Shown: positions 26,306-35,637 of the stretch, piece after piece
Layout: each line of letters starts with the position of its first letter
Numbering within the stretch: the first letter of the stretch is position 1
Assembly: GCF_019219065.1 (NCBI RefSeq)
Contig: NZ_JAHUWK010000018.1
Coordinates: 1 to 60,633, forward strand
Source: Duganella sp. sic0402
GTDB lineage: Bacteria > Pseudomonadota > Gammaproteobacteria > Burkholderiales > Burkholderiaceae_D
DNA: 60,633 nucleotides
Direction of reading: 5' to 3'
Notes under the pieces: model-generated
What the model saw: only the letters and a program-made list of their open reading frames with translations
The model's database searches: none
What the model was told of the DNA's origin: nothing
Made by a program: the position numbers and the translations under genes

Positions 26306-26908
26306 TTACTTCTTGGCTTCTTCGGTAGCAGCAGCTTCAGCAGCAACGTGGCCAGCTGGTACCGATGCGGTAGCGATGGTCAGGTTGTTGCCGTGGGTGA
26401 CAGCGGTCACGCCTTTTGGCAGGGTCAGGTCAGCAACGTGAACCGAGTGGCCTACGTCCACATTGGTCAGGTCAACGGTGATGAATTCTGGCAGGTCAGC
26501 TGGCAGGCACTCGATGTCCAGTTCGTTGGCAACGTGGCTGATGGTCGCGCCGTGCAGTTTGACTGCTGGCGAGATTTCAGCGTTAGCGAAGTGCAGCGCC
26601 ACTTTCATGTGGATCTTTTTGTTCGCGTCAACGCGCTGGAAGTCAGCGTGCAGTACCAGTTGCTTGAATGCGTGCATCTGGAAGTCGCGCAGCAGCACTT
26701 TTTCTGCTTTGCCGTCGATTTCCAGGTCCAGGATCGACGAGTGGAACGCTTCTTTTTTCAGCGCGTGGTACAGGGCGTTGTGGTCCAGGGCGATGGTCAC
26801 CGGTGCTTCGGTACCGCCGTAGATGATGCCAGGGGTTTGGCCCGAATTGCGCAGGCGGCGGCTCGCTCCGGAACCTTGCAATTCGCGTTTGAATGCAACT
26901 ACTTTCAT
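26306..26908 (-). CDS. rplY: 50S ribosomal protein L25/general stress protein Ctc
   Basis: A 200-residue long-form L25 (Ctc). It has the 5S-rRNA-binding L25 domain (MKVVAFKRELQGSGASRRLRNSGQTPGIIYGG...LVLHADFQRVDANKKIHMKV) and the C-terminal TL5-type beta domain. It ends in an Ala/Glu-rich tail. It binds 5S rRNA in the large subunit. ATG 26908 has GGAG eight bases upstream; the four codons before it in frame do not fit. It lies downstream of prs with a strong terminator between. Confidence 0.96.
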   Translation of the reverse strand: MKVVAFKRELQGSGASRRLRNSGQTPGIIYGGTEAPVTIALDHNALYHALKKEAFHSSILDLEIDGKAEKVLLRDFQMHAFKQLVLHADFQRVDANKKIHMKVALHFANAEISPAVKLHGATISHVANELDIECLPADLPEFITVDLTNVDVGHSVHVADLTLPKGVTAVTHGNNLTIATASVPAGHVAAEAAATEEAKK

Positions 26909-26977
26909 GTGAAACTCCAATAAATAACAGGGCTCGCGCCCCGTGTGATGAAGCGCCCCGCGACCAGGCGCGCTTCG

Positions 26978-27018
26978 GGAAAAACGGCGCGCAGCGGATA
27001 AACCGCTGCGCGCCGTCT
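26978..27018 (-). terminator. Terminator-like hairpin after prs
   Basis: Perfect 14-bp stem ACGGCGCGCAGCGG (26984-26997) / CCGCTGCGCGCCGT (27003-27016) with a five-base loop. On the minus strand it is followed by TTTTTCCC. It sits 25 bases beyond the prs stop. Confidence 0.85.
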
Positions 27019-27041
27019 GAAAACTTGGACTCGCCGCCTGC

Positions 27042-27992
27042 TTAGTCGACGAACAGGGAGATCACGGAATCGCCCTTGATGATGCGTTTGAAGGTCTCTG
27101 CCAGCAGTGGTGCGCAGGTCAGTTGACGGATCTTGGCGCACTGCTTGGCATTTTCCGACAGCGGAATCGTATCGGTCACCACCAGTTCGTCCAGCGACGA
27201 GCTGTTGATGCGGTCGATTGCCGGACCGGACAGCACAGCGTGGGTGCAATATGCGACCACTTTCTTGGCGCCGCGCTCTTTCAGCACTTCAGCAGCTTTG
27301 ACCAGGGTGCCGGCGGTGTCGACCATGTCGTCCATGATCACGCAGTTGCGGCCTTCGACGTCACCGATGATGTTCATCACTTCGGAAACGTTGGCTTTCG
27401 GACGGCGCTTGTCGATGATGGCCAGGTCGCAGCCCAGGCGTTTTGCCAGGGCGCGGGCACGGACCACGCCGCCGACGTCCGGCGACACGACCAGCAGGTC
27501 TTCATTGTGTTTCTTTTGCAGGTCGCCCAGCAGAATTGGCGATGCGTAAATATTGTCAACCGGGATATCGAAGAAGCCCTGGATCTGGTCTGCGTGCAGA
27601 TCCATGATCAGGACGCGCTCGACGCCGGCTTCTTCCAGCATATTGGCGACCACTTTGGCCGAGATCGCAACGCGCGCCGAACGTGGGCGGCGGTCTTGAC
27701 GGGCATAACCAAAGTAAGGAATCGCAGCGGTAATACGGCCAGCCGACGCACGTTTCAACGCATCGACCATCAGAATCAGTTCCATCAGGTTGTCGTTGGT
27801 AGGCGCGCAGGTCGATTGCAGCACGAAGACGTCTTTACCGCGGACGTTTTCGTTGATTTCCACCATGACTTCGCCGTCCGAGAATTTCGAAACGTTCGCT
27901 TTGCCGAGGGGGATGCCGAGATTTTTTGCGACTCCCTCTGCCAACGCAGGATTAGCGTTGCCGGTAAAAACCATCAGGTTTTCGTAAGCCAT
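27042..27992 (-). CDS. prs: Ribose-phosphate pyrophosphokinase
   Basis: A 316-residue PRPP synthetase, class I. The start is MAYENLMVFTGNANPALAEG. The flexible-loop region is in PYFGYARQDRRPR, the catalytic segment CDLAIIDKRRPKAN, and the PRPP-binding loop DDMVDTAGT. It makes PRPP from ribose-5-phosphate and ATP for nucleotide, His and Trp synthesis. It lies downstream of tRNA-Gln and ispE, the usual betaproteobacterial order. Confidence 0.97.
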   Translation of the reverse strand: MAYENLMVFTGNANPALAEGVAKNLGIPLGKANVSKFSDGEVMVEINENVRGKDVFVLQSTCAPTNDNLMELILMVDALKRASAGRITAAIPYFGYARQDRRPRSARVAISAKVVANMLEEAGVERVLIMDLHADQIQGFFDIPVDNIYASPILLGDLQKKHNEDLLVVSPDVGGVVRARALAKRLGCDLAIIDKRRPKANVSEVMNIIGDVEGRNCVIMDDMVDTAGTLVKAAEVLKERGAKKVVAYCTHAVLSGPAIDRINSSSLDELVVTDTIPLSENAKQCAKIRQLTCAPLLAETFKRIIKGDSVISLFVD

Positions 27993-28065
27993 TGGGATTC
28001 CAGAGAAGTTGTAGAAGATTCTTTGATGTGCCAGCGCAAGCAGCGCGGCACCGAACTAAATGGAA

Positions 28066-28086
28066 TGAGGCGCATCGTGCGCCTCA
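28066..28086. terminator. 9-bp hairpin between tRNA-Gln and prs
   Basis: TGAGGCGCA (28066-28074) / TGCGCCTCA (28078-28086), loop TCG. On the plus strand it is followed by CTTTTTG. On the minus strand, the direction of tRNA-Gln, only a weak T-rich stretch follows. It could separate the tRNA transcript from prs or mark a processed leader. Confidence 0.45.
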
Positions 28087-28142
28087 CTTTTTGCCCTACC
28101 TGGCCGGAGACTAGTGCCTCGACGGTTCCAGATACAAACGAA

Positions 28143-28219
28143 TGGCAGGGGAACAAGGATTCGAACCTTGGTATGCCGGAATCAAAATCCGGTGCCTTAA
28201 CCAGCTTGGCGATTCCCCT
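28143..28219 (-). tRNA. tRNA-Gln (anticodon TTG)
   Basis: A 77-base cloverleaf with encoded CCA. The acceptor stem AGGGGAA pairs with TTCCCCT. The T-loop is GTTCGAATC. The anticodon stem CCGGA/TCCGG holds loop TTTTGAT, with TTG at positions 34-36, reading CAA/CAG. It lies between ispE and prs on the same strand. Confidence 0.96.
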
Positions 28220-28295
28220 ACGCAACTTGCTGCTTGTCGCTACAGGCCGATATTATACAGCCATTTTCACGCTTCGCAAAATCTTTTTTGCTGCC

Positions 28296-29177
28296 TCACA
28301 ACCTTGCGGTGAACATCGGATGCCGTTGCAGCGCTTTTGCTTTCCAGGCCTTCCACTTTGCCGGCACTTTTGCAAGTACCGCATCGGCGTCTGCCTCGGT
28401 TGCTACCGCACTGAACACACATGCACCTGAGCCAGTCATCCTGGCATCACCGTAAGCACCGAGCCATTCTACCGCTTCTGCTACCGGCGGGAATAAATTC
28501 GTTGCTACCTGTTGCAAGTCATTCCTTCCAAACCCCAGATTAATGGAGTGGCTGGAAAAGTCCGTTATATTAACGAGCGGCGTGTTCCTTGTCAATTGTT
28601 CTGAACCAAAAATTGCCGCAGTCGGCACCATCACGCCCGGCTCGATGACGACATACCAACATTCCGGCGCTTGCACGGCTTGCAGCGCCTCGCCCACGCC
28701 CTCGGCAAACGCGGTCTGGCCGAAGATGAAGAACGGGATGTCGGCGCCCAGCGGCAAGCCCAGGTCCATCAGCTCCTGCCTGCTCAGGCCGGCGTTCCAC
28801 AGCTGGTTCAGCGCCATCAGCGTGGTGGCCGCGTCGGACGAGCCGCCACCAACACCGCCGCCCATCGGCAGCACTTTATCGATGGCGATATCGACACCGC
28901 GCGGCGGCTGGCCGGTGCGGCGCAGCACTTCCGCTTGCAGCAGCTTTGCGGCGCGGATGATCAGGTCGCTCTCCTCCGGCACGCCTGGCATATCTGTGAC
29001 GCGACGCAGCGCGCTGTCGTCGCGCAGCGTGAAGTGCAGCGTATCGCCGTGGTCGATCAGCTGGAATACGGTCTGCAGCAAATGGTAGCCGTCGGCGCGG
29101 CGGCCATTTACATGCAGGAAGAGATTGAGCTTGGCCGGAGCCGGGCAGTTGTTCAGCGCGTTGAGGGATGCAGTCAT
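28296..29177 (-). CDS. ispE: 4-diphosphocytidyl-2-C-methyl-D-erythritol kinase
   Basis: A 293-residue GHMP kinase. N-terminal CPAPAKLNLFLHVNGRRADGYH, the ATP-binding glycine-rich motif PMGGGVGGGSSDAAT, the catalytic Asp in GLPLGADIPFF, and the C-terminal MTGSGACVFSA. It phosphorylates CDP-ME at the 2-OH in the MEP isoprenoid pathway. It is just downstream of lolB (nine-base gap) and upstream of tRNA-Gln. Confidence 0.96.
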   Translation of the reverse strand: MTASLNALNNCPAPAKLNLFLHVNGRRADGYHLLQTVFQLIDHGDTLHFTLRDDSALRRVTDMPGVPEESDLIIRAAKLLQAEVLRRTGQPPRGVDIAIDKVLPMGGGVGGGSSDAATTLMALNQLWNAGLSRQELMDLGLPLGADIPFFIFGQTAFAEGVGEALQAVQAPECWYVVIEPGVMVPTAAIFGSEQLTRNTPLVNITDFSSHSINLGFGRNDLQQVATNLFPPVAEAVEWLGAYGDARMTGSGACVFSAVATEADADAVLAKVPAKWKAWKAKALQRHPMFTARL

Positions 29178-29186
29178 GCCGGCATT

Positions 29187-29786
29187 TTACTGTTCCGGCG
29201 GACGAATGACGATGCGGATCTGCATCTCATCGACCGCCTCGCCCAGCACGATGCGGGTGGCGTCAATACGCTTCGGCTGCGGCACGGCAGCCTTGTCGTC
29301 CTGCCAGCTGACGTATTCCAGCTTCCAGCCATCGCGGGTGATGACGTTGTCGTTGGCCGGCGAAGCGACAAAGCGCTTGCCGTCGCGGTCGGTGGCATAG
29401 CCTTGCAGCCAGTCGCGCAGGCCGGACACCGGCAGCGTCCAGCCCAGCGCTTGCCGGGTCAGGGTATCCAGGTCGGGCGCGGTCTGCGGCAGCTTGCCGC
29501 TTTCAGTCAGCGTGGCCGAGCGCGGCGTGACATTGATGACGGCCACCGTCTGGCCGGTCGGCGAGATCAGGTTGACATCGGTCGTGCTCTGGCTCTGCCG
29601 CCAGGTGAAGCTGCCGTTCAGCGGCTCGCGCTTGCCGTCGCGGATGTAGCTGATGAAGATGCCGCCGGCCAGCTCAATATTCTCCTGGTAGGCCGCGACA
29701 GCACCGCTGGAGCGCGGCGCCGAACTGGTGGTAGCGCAGCCGGACAAGGCGGCGAGGCAGGCGGCGATGATGAGTGGTCGTATCAT
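29187..29786 (-). CDS. lolB: Outer-membrane lipoprotein insertion protein LolB
   Basis: A 199-residue lipoprotein. The signal peptide ends in lipobox LSGC (Cys16 lipidated), followed by the LolB beta-barrel half-fold (NIELAGGIFISYIRDGKREPLNGSFTWRQ...). LolB takes lipoproteins from LolA and inserts them in the outer membrane. It starts directly after the TPR lipoprotein stop codon with no gap, and both precede ispE. Confidence 0.92.
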   Translation of the reverse strand: MIRPLIIAACLAALSGCATTSSAPRSSGAVAAYQENIELAGGIFISYIRDGKREPLNGSFTWRQSQSTTDVNLISPTGQTVAVINVTPRSATLTESGKLPQTAPDLDTLTRQALGWTLPVSGLRDWLQGYATDRDGKRFVASPANDNVITRDGWKLEYVSWQDDKAAVPQPKRIDATRIVLGEAVDEMQIRIVIRPPEQ

Positions 29787-31589
29787 TTATAAGCTTTGGT
29801 TCAGGCGCGCCAGGGTACTTTTCAGCGCATCGTTTTTCGGATCTTTGGCGTGGGCTTCTTTCCACAGTTTTTGCGCACCGGCGATATCGCCTTTGACGAA
29901 CAGGACTTCGCCCAGGTGCACGGCAATCTCAGGATCGTTGCGCAGCGCATAGGCGCGGCGCAGATAGGATTCCGCCTCCGCCAGTTTCCCCATGCGGAAC
30001 TGCACCCAGCCCATGCTGTCCATGATGAAGGGATCGCCAGGCGCCATCTGCATCGCCTTGTCGATCAGCGAGTAGGCTTCCGGCAGGCGCTCATTGCGTT
30101 CGGCCAGCGAATAGCCCAGCGCGTTGTAGGCGTGCTGGTTGTCCGGCGCGGCAATCATCACCTGGCGCAGCGCTTTTTCCATCAGCTCGACATCGCCCAG
30201 CTTTTCCGCCACCAGCGCAAAGTCATACAGCAGGTCAGGATTGCCGGGATAGCGCTTGGTGGCGTTATCCAGCACCACATAGGCGGCGCGGTGATCGCCA
30301 GCGTCGCGCAGCAATTGCGCATCGGTCTGGAATACCTGCGCCTGGTCATTCGGATCGGACGGCTTCAATTCTTCGAGCTGCTTGCGGGCCGCGTCGGTAT
30401 TGCCTTTGCGGGCGGTCAGCACCGCCATTTTGATGCGCGCGGCCAGATAGATTTTTTCATCGCTTTCGTCGACCTTCTCCAGCCACGCATACGCCGCATC
30501 GAGATCGCCGCGCTGCTGGGCCAGTTCCGCCAGGATGTGCAGTACCTTGGCGGGGTTGCGCTCGTCGTCCGGATGTTCCTCCAGCACGGTGACAAAGCGG
30601 CTCAGGTATTTCTCCGCCTCCGCCGCATCGTTGACCTGCACCGCCAGCACGCCCAGCGCATACAGCGTGGCCAGATTGTCCGGCTGGTCTTTCAGCAACA
30701 GCAGGAATTGCTTGCGCGCCTCCTCGGGCTGCTTGTTGTCGGTCAGGATGCGGCCGTAGGCGGCGCGCACTTCGCGCGCTTGGGGATACTTGTCGAGGAA
30801 GCCTTTCAGCTGCTGGGTGGCGTTGTCGACATCGCCGGAAACTTGCGCACTGGTCAGGATGGCCAGTTCGGAGTCCGGCTTGATGGCCAAAGCCTTGGCG
30901 GCCTCGCTGCGCGCACGCACAGGATCGTTCAGCGCGAACGCGCCCTGCGCCAGGATCAGGTGCGGCTCCAGCATCGCTTCGTACGGCATCAGCACGCGGT
31001 CCTGCAGTTTGTAGGCGGCGTTCTTGTCCTGGGCGCGTTGCAGGAATTGCTGCATCTGGAACATCAGCAATGGCCGGGTTGCCGGCTTGGCGTCTTTCAG
31101 GCGCTGCTCGAACAGCGCTTCCGCTTCGCCCAGATCATCCGCAGTGACGGCAAAGCTGAGGAAGAATTGCGCCGCCTCTTCCGATTCCGGCGCCAGGCTG
31201 CGCCACAGGCGGATCGCGGCCATCGCCTCGCCCGGCTGCTTGGCGGTCAGCGCCATTTCGGTGGCGCGGCGCGCCAGGCGCGGATCGCGGGTCTGCTGGC
31301 CCAGCGCCATCATGGTGATATACGGGCCTTGCCACTGGCCGTTCTTGAACTCCAGCTCTGCTTTGGTGAGGCGGAACAGCAGATCGCCGGTCAGTTCGGT
31401 ATTCGGCAGTGCTTCAGCGACCGGCGCTGGGGCCGGCGCCGGCGCTTCAGCCACGGCCGGTTCGGCTGGCTGCGGCTCGGCGGGAGGCTCGACCGGTTTC
31501 TGCGGCGCGATAGCGCACGCCGACAGCAAGGCTGAGAGGGTTACAATGGCGAAAGCGTTTTTCAAAGGTAGATCCTGACTGGTCAGCAA
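29787..31589 (-). CDS. Tetratricopeptide-repeat lipoprotein
   Basis: A 600-residue protein with lipobox LLSAC near residue 25. A Pro/Ala/Glu-rich linker (about 28-60) follows, then many TPR units to the end, for example YNALGYSLAERNERLPEAYSLIDKAMQMAPGDP and SMGWVQFRMGKLAEAESYLRRAYALRNDPE. It is likely an outer-membrane, periplasm-facing scaffold. It sits immediately upstream of lolB in many betaproteobacteria, which hints at an envelope-assembly role. No enzymatic motif is seen. The true start could be a few codons later (around the MLTSQDLPLKN stretch), but the signal sequence is kept. Confidence 0.86.
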   Translation of the reverse strand: MLTSQDLPLKNAFAIVTLSALLSACAIAPQKPVEPPAEPQPAEPAVAEAPAPAPAPVAEALPNTELTGDLLFRLTKAELEFKNGQWQGPYITMMALGQQTRDPRLARRATEMALTAKQPGEAMAAIRLWRSLAPESEEAAQFFLSFAVTADDLGEAEALFEQRLKDAKPATRPLLMFQMQQFLQRAQDKNAAYKLQDRVLMPYEAMLEPHLILAQGAFALNDPVRARSEAAKALAIKPDSELAILTSAQVSGDVDNATQQLKGFLDKYPQAREVRAAYGRILTDNKQPEEARKQFLLLLKDQPDNLATLYALGVLAVQVNDAAEAEKYLSRFVTVLEEHPDDERNPAKVLHILAELAQQRGDLDAAYAWLEKVDESDEKIYLAARIKMAVLTARKGNTDAARKQLEELKPSDPNDQAQVFQTDAQLLRDAGDHRAAYVVLDNATKRYPGNPDLLYDFALVAEKLGDVELMEKALRQVMIAAPDNQHAYNALGYSLAERNERLPEAYSLIDKAMQMAPGDPFIMDSMGWVQFRMGKLAEAESYLRRAYALRNDPEIAVHLGEVLFVKGDIAGAQKLWKEAHAKDPKNDALKSTLARLNQSL

Positions 31590-31699
31590 AGGTCGTCAAA
31601 TTTTACGCCGATCGCATCGTGAGCGGAGTTTGACTAGTGTAACCAAATATTTTGCTGCGGCCAGATTTGCCATCCTTTATTTCCTCTTCAGCCAGACAG

Positions 31700-32539
31700 A
31701 TGCCAGAATTACCAGAAGTAGAAGTAACCCGGCGCGGCGTCGCGCCCCATGTTGAAGGCCGCACCGTGCGCAATGTGGTACTGCGCCGGGAAGGACTGCG
31801 CTGGCCCTTCCCGGCCGCGCTGCCGCAGCTGCTGGCAGGCCGCAAGGTGCTCAGCACCGGCCGCCGCGGCAAATACCTGCTGGTGCATTTCGAACATGGC
31901 ACGCTGATCATCCACCTCGGCATGTCGGGCCACCTGCGGGTCATGGACACCGGCCTGGAAGCGGAAAAACACGACCATTTCGACCTGGAAGTCGAGGGGC
32001 AGGATGGCCAGGGGCCGCAGGTGCTGCGCATGAAAGACCCGCGCCGCTTTGGCGCCGTGCTGTGGCATGACGCCGCCGATGGCGAGCTGGAACACCATGT
32101 GCTGTTACGCGAACTGGGCGTCGAACCGCTGGAATCCGGCTTCAGCGGCAAATTGCTGTACGATCAGACCCGGCAGCGCAGCGTTTCGGTCAAGCAGGCG
32201 CTGATGGCCGGCGATATCGTCGTTGGCGTTGGAAATATTTACGCGTCGGAAAGTCTGTTCCGTGCAGGCATCAATCCCAAGACGCCAGCCAAGCGCATCA
32301 GCCTGGCGCGCTACGAGAAGCTGGCGCAGGCGGTGCGCGAGATCCTGGCCGAGGCCATCGTCCAGGGCGGCAGCACGCTGCGCGACTTTATTAGCGTCAA
32401 CGGGCAGTCAGGCTATTTCCAGCAGACTTATTTCGTCTATGATCGGGCTGGCGTGCCCTGCCGCGTGTGCGCAGCGCCGATACGCCAGATCAAGCAGGGC
32501 CAGCGTTCGACCTTCTATTGCGTGAATTGTCAGAAATGA
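31700..32539 (+). CDS. mutM: Formamidopyrimidine-DNA glycosylase (Fpg/MutM)
   Basis: A 279-residue protein. It starts PELPEVEVTRRG after Met, with catalytic Pro and Glu. Later features are the H2TH region (DIVVGVGNIYASESLFRAGINP) and the C-terminal zinc finger CRVCAAPIRQIKQGQRSTF...CVNC. It removes 8-oxoguanine and ring-opened purines and nicks the site. ATG 31700 is required by the N-terminal Pro chemistry; the frame from 31652 is not part of the gene. It diverges from the TPR lipoprotein gene and shares a region with mutY. Confidence 0.97.
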   Translation: MPELPEVEVTRRGVAPHVEGRTVRNVVLRREGLRWPFPAALPQLLAGRKVLSTGRRGKYLLVHFEHGTLIIHLGMSGHLRVMDTGLEAEKHDHFDLEVEGQDGQGPQVLRMKDPRRFGAVLWHDAADGELEHHVLLRELGVEPLESGFSGKLLYDQTRQRSVSVKQALMAGDIVVGVGNIYASESLFRAGINPKTPAKRISLARYEKLAQAVREILAEAIVQGGSTLRDFISVNGQSGYFQQTYFVYDRAGVPCRVCAAPIRQIKQGQRSTFYCVNCQK

Positions 32540-32563
32540 GTTGCCACAAATAAGGGCAGACAG

Positions 32564-34495
32564 ATGATGGTCAGGGATTTTGAACAGTACAGCGCCTGGC
32601 GGCAGGGCGTCGTCACCGCGCTGAAAAATTATCAGGCGTGGATGGTGGACGCCGCCCTGGCCGACGCCGCTACCGAGCAGCGCATCGCGCGCAATCTTGC
32701 GCGGCTGGAAGACGACAAGCTGTCGGTAGCCTTCGTGGCCGAATTCTCGCGCGGAAAATCGGAACTGATCAACGCCATCTTCTTTGCCGAATACGGCCAG
32801 CGCATTTTGCCGTCGGCGGCCGGCCGCACCACCATGTGCCCGACCGAGCTGCAATGGGACGCCAGTCTGGCGCCATCGATCCGCCTGCTGCCGATTGAGA
32901 CGCGGGCCGACAACTTGTCCACCACCGACTACCGCGAACAGCCGGCCGCCTGGACGGTGCTGCCGCTGAACCTGGATGCGGGCGGCGAAATGCACGAAGC
33001 CTTCAAGCAGGTCAGCATGACGCGCCATGTGCCAGTGGAGGAAGCCAAACGCTACGGCCTGTATGACGAGGAAGATCCCGACACGCCAGCCACGCTGGAT
33101 GAACGCGGCATGGTGGAGATTTCGCTGTGGCGCCACGCCATCATCAACTTCCCGCATCCGCTGTTGAAGCAGGGACTGGTGATCCTCGATACGCCGGGGC
33201 TGAACGCCATCGGCACCGAGCCGGAACTGACGCTGAACCTGATCCCCAACGCGCACGCCGTGCTGTTCATCCTGGCCGCCGATACCGGCGTGACCAAGAG
33301 CGATATCGAGGTCTGGCGCAATCACATCGGCGCCGGCGCGGGACGGCTGGTGGTGCTGAACAAGATCGACAGCATGTGGGACGAGCTGCGCGGCGAGGAG
33401 GATGTCAACGCCGAGATCGAGCGCCAGCAGGCAAATGTGGCGCATATGCTGTCGCTGGAGCCGCGCCAGGTGTTCCCTGTGTCGGCGCAGAAGGCCTTGG
33501 TGGGCAAGATCAACCACGACGTGGAACTGCAAGCGCGCAGCCGCCTGCACGCCCTGGAAGGCGCGCTGTTCAACGAGCTGATACCGGCCAAGAAGGACAT
33601 CGTGCGCCGCCAGCTGAGCGAGGAATTGCAGGCGCTGAACGCGGCGCAGGCCGGCCTGCTGAACGGCCGCGCGCGCGGCATCGTCGAACAGCTGCACGAG
33701 TTGCGCAGCCTGCGCGGCAAGAACCAGAGCGTGATCACCCACATGATGCGCCGCATCGATGTGGAGAAGAAGGAATTCGACGCCAGCCTGTTCAAGCTGC
33801 AGGCGACACGCGCGGTGTTCACCCGCCTGTCGACCGAGCTGTACACCAGCATGGGCATGGACATCGTGCGCGACGATATCGAACTGGTGCGCGAAGAGAT
33901 GCAGCGCAGCCGCTTCTTCCTCGGCGTGCGCGACGCGGTGCGCGGCTATTTCGAGCGCACCAGCGCCAACCTGGAGGCGGCGGAGCGCAAGACGGTGGAG
34001 ATCGCCGAGATGATGGGCGTGATGTATCGCCGCTTCTCGGCCGAACACGGCTTGACGCTGGCCTTGCCGATGCCGTTCTCGCTGCAGCGCTATCACGAGG
34101 AACTGGCATCGATCGAGGCGATCTATTACAAGACCTTCGGCACCGCGACCTTGCTGACCACCAGCCGCGTGACGTTGATGGAGAAATTTTTCGACACCAT
34201 CGCCTCGCGCGTACGTGGCTGCTTCAAGTCGGCCAACAATGACGCGGAGGCCTGGCTGAAGGTCATCATGGCGCCGCTGGAGGCGCAGATCCGCCAGCAC
34301 AAGGACCAATTGAAACACCGGCTGGCGTCGATCCAGCGCATCCACGATGCGACCGATAGCCTGGAACAGAAGATAGAAGCTTTCGAGCGCAGCCAGCAGG
34401 AGCTGGAGCAGCAGAAAGCGCGTTTGCACGAATTGGCGGGCGCAGTCAGCCTGGCCATCAATGCGGAGTTTGTGGCGCTGGACGCCGCTGCCTGA
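32564..34495 (+). CDS. Dynamin-like GTPase family protein
   Basis: A 643-residue protein. The GTPase domain lies near the N-terminus: P-loop AEFSRGKSELINAI (residues ~59-72), switch GRTTMCPTEL, G3 DTPGL, G4 NKID. Long helical coiled-coil regions fill the rest of the protein, including ELEQQKARLHELAG near the end. No clear membrane helix is visible. Bacterial dynamin-like proteins bind and remodel membranes. The P-loop lacks the usual first glycine, having AEFSRGKS where GxxxxGKS is standard, a variant seen in some bacterial dynamins. It sits between mutM and mutY, 24 and 11 bases from them, so it is probably co-transcribed with base-excision repair genes. Confidence 0.85.
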   Translation: MMVRDFEQYSAWRQGVVTALKNYQAWMVDAALADAATEQRIARNLARLEDDKLSVAFVAEFSRGKSELINAIFFAEYGQRILPSAAGRTTMCPTELQWDASLAPSIRLLPIETRADNLSTTDYREQPAAWTVLPLNLDAGGEMHEAFKQVSMTRHVPVEEAKRYGLYDEEDPDTPATLDERGMVEISLWRHAIINFPHPLLKQGLVILDTPGLNAIGTEPELTLNLIPNAHAVLFILAADTGVTKSDIEVWRNHIGAGAGRLVVLNKIDSMWDELRGEEDVNAEIERQQANVAHMLSLEPRQVFPVSAQKALVGKINHDVELQARSRLHALEGALFNELIPAKKDIVRRQLSEELQALNAAQAGLLNGRARGIVEQLHELRSLRGKNQSVITHMMRRIDVEKKEFDASLFKLQATRAVFTRLSTELYTSMGMDIVRDDIELVREEMQRSRFFLGVRDAVRGYFERTSANLEAAERKTVEIAEMMGVMYRRFSAEHGLTLALPMPFSLQRYHEELASIEAIYYKTFGTATLLTTSRVTLMEKFFDTIASRVRGCFKSANNDAEAWLKVIMAPLEAQIRQHKDQLKHRLASIQRIHDATDSLEQKIEAFERSQQELEQQKARLHELAGAVSLAINAEFVALDAAA

Positions 34496-34506
34496 TTAGG
34501 AACACG

Positions 34507-35637
34507 ATGAAAGTTGTAGCAGTAGAGAATTTTGCAGATCCGAGTTTTTCAGCCGATCTGATCGGCTGGCAAAAAGTCCACGGGCGCCATGCGCTGCCGT
34601 GGCAAAACACCCGCGACGCCTATCTGATCTGGCTGTCCGAGATCATGTTGCAGCAGACCCAGGTGTCTGCGGTGCTGGGCTATTACGCGCGCTTTCTGCA
34701 ACGCTTCCCTACCCTGCGCGACCTGGCTGCCGCGCCGGTCGAGGATGTGATGGCGCAGTGGAGCGGCCTGGGTTACTACACGCGGGCGCGCAATCTGCAC
34801 AAGTGCGCGCAGCGGGTGGTGGCCGAGTATGACGGCGTGTTCCCTTCCGATCCGCTGCTGCTGGCCGAGCTGCCGGGCATTGGCCGTTCGACGGCGGCGG
34901 CGATCGCGGCGTTCTCCAGCGGCCGGCGCGCCGCCATCATGGATGGCAACGTCAAGCGCGTGTTTGCGCGGGTGTTTGGCATCGATACTTATCCGGGCGA
35001 GAAGAAGACCGAGGAAGCGATGTGGCGGCGCGCCGAGGCCTTGCTGCCGGAGGCGGGCATCGAATCGTACACGCAGGGGCTGATGGACATGGGAGCGACC
35101 TTGTGCACGCGCAGCAGTCCGTCATGCGAACGCTGTCCGATGCAGCCGCGCTGCGTGGCCTTTGCCAGCAGCCGCACCAGGGAGCTGCCGGTGCGCAAGC
35201 CGAAGAAGGCGACGCCGGAGAAGCATGCGGTGATGCTGGCCGTGGTCGATAACGGGCAGGTGCTGCTGGAGCAGCGGCCGCCTAGCGGGATCTGGGGTGG
35301 GCTGCTGTCGCTGCCGGAACTGGACGGCCACATTGCGCTGGAGGATGACGAAGCGCCTGAGGCCGACCAGGACGCGCTGCTGCGCACGGTCAGCCGCTTC
35401 GGCGAGATGGAATCGTGTGAACGCTTGTCGACGGTGACGCACGTCTTCACGCACTACAAGCTGCACATCGTTCCCTGTCACATCACGCTGTCGCGCCGCC
35501 AGGCCATGGCAGCAGAGTCCGGCTACGTCTGGCTCGACATCGCCAAACTGGCCGATGCCGCCCTGCCCGCGCCGGTAAAGAAACTGCTGCTGGAATTGGT
35601 AGGCGACCGCCGCGAAGCGCAGCAGCGCATGTTTTAG
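34507..35637 (+). CDS. mutY: A/G-specific adenine glycosylase MutY
   Basis: A 376-residue protein. The helix-hairpin-helix ELPGIGRSTAAAIAAF precedes the catalytic Asp in IMDGNVKRV. The 4Fe-4S cluster ligands are in CTRSSPSCERCPMQPRC. The C-terminal domain (about 225-376) is Nudix/MutT-like and recognises 8-oxoG (VMLAVVDNGQVLLEQRPPSGIWGGLLSLPE, FTHYKLHI). It removes A opposite 8-oxoG, complementing MutM. Its TAG overlaps the next gene's stop on the other strand. Confidence 0.96.
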   Translation: MKVVAVENFADPSFSADLIGWQKVHGRHALPWQNTRDAYLIWLSEIMLQQTQVSAVLGYYARFLQRFPTLRDLAAAPVEDVMAQWSGLGYYTRARNLHKCAQRVVAEYDGVFPSDPLLLAELPGIGRSTAAAIAAFSSGRRAAIMDGNVKRVFARVFGIDTYPGEKKTEEAMWRRAEALLPEAGIESYTQGLMDMGATLCTRSSPSCERCPMQPRCVAFASSRTRELPVRKPKKATPEKHAVMLAVVDNGQVLLEQRPPSGIWGGLLSLPELDGHIALEDDEAPEADQDALLRTVSRFGEMESCERLSTVTHVFTHYKLHIVPCHITLSRRQAMAAESGYVWLDIAKLADAALPAPVKKLLLELVGDRREAQQRMF

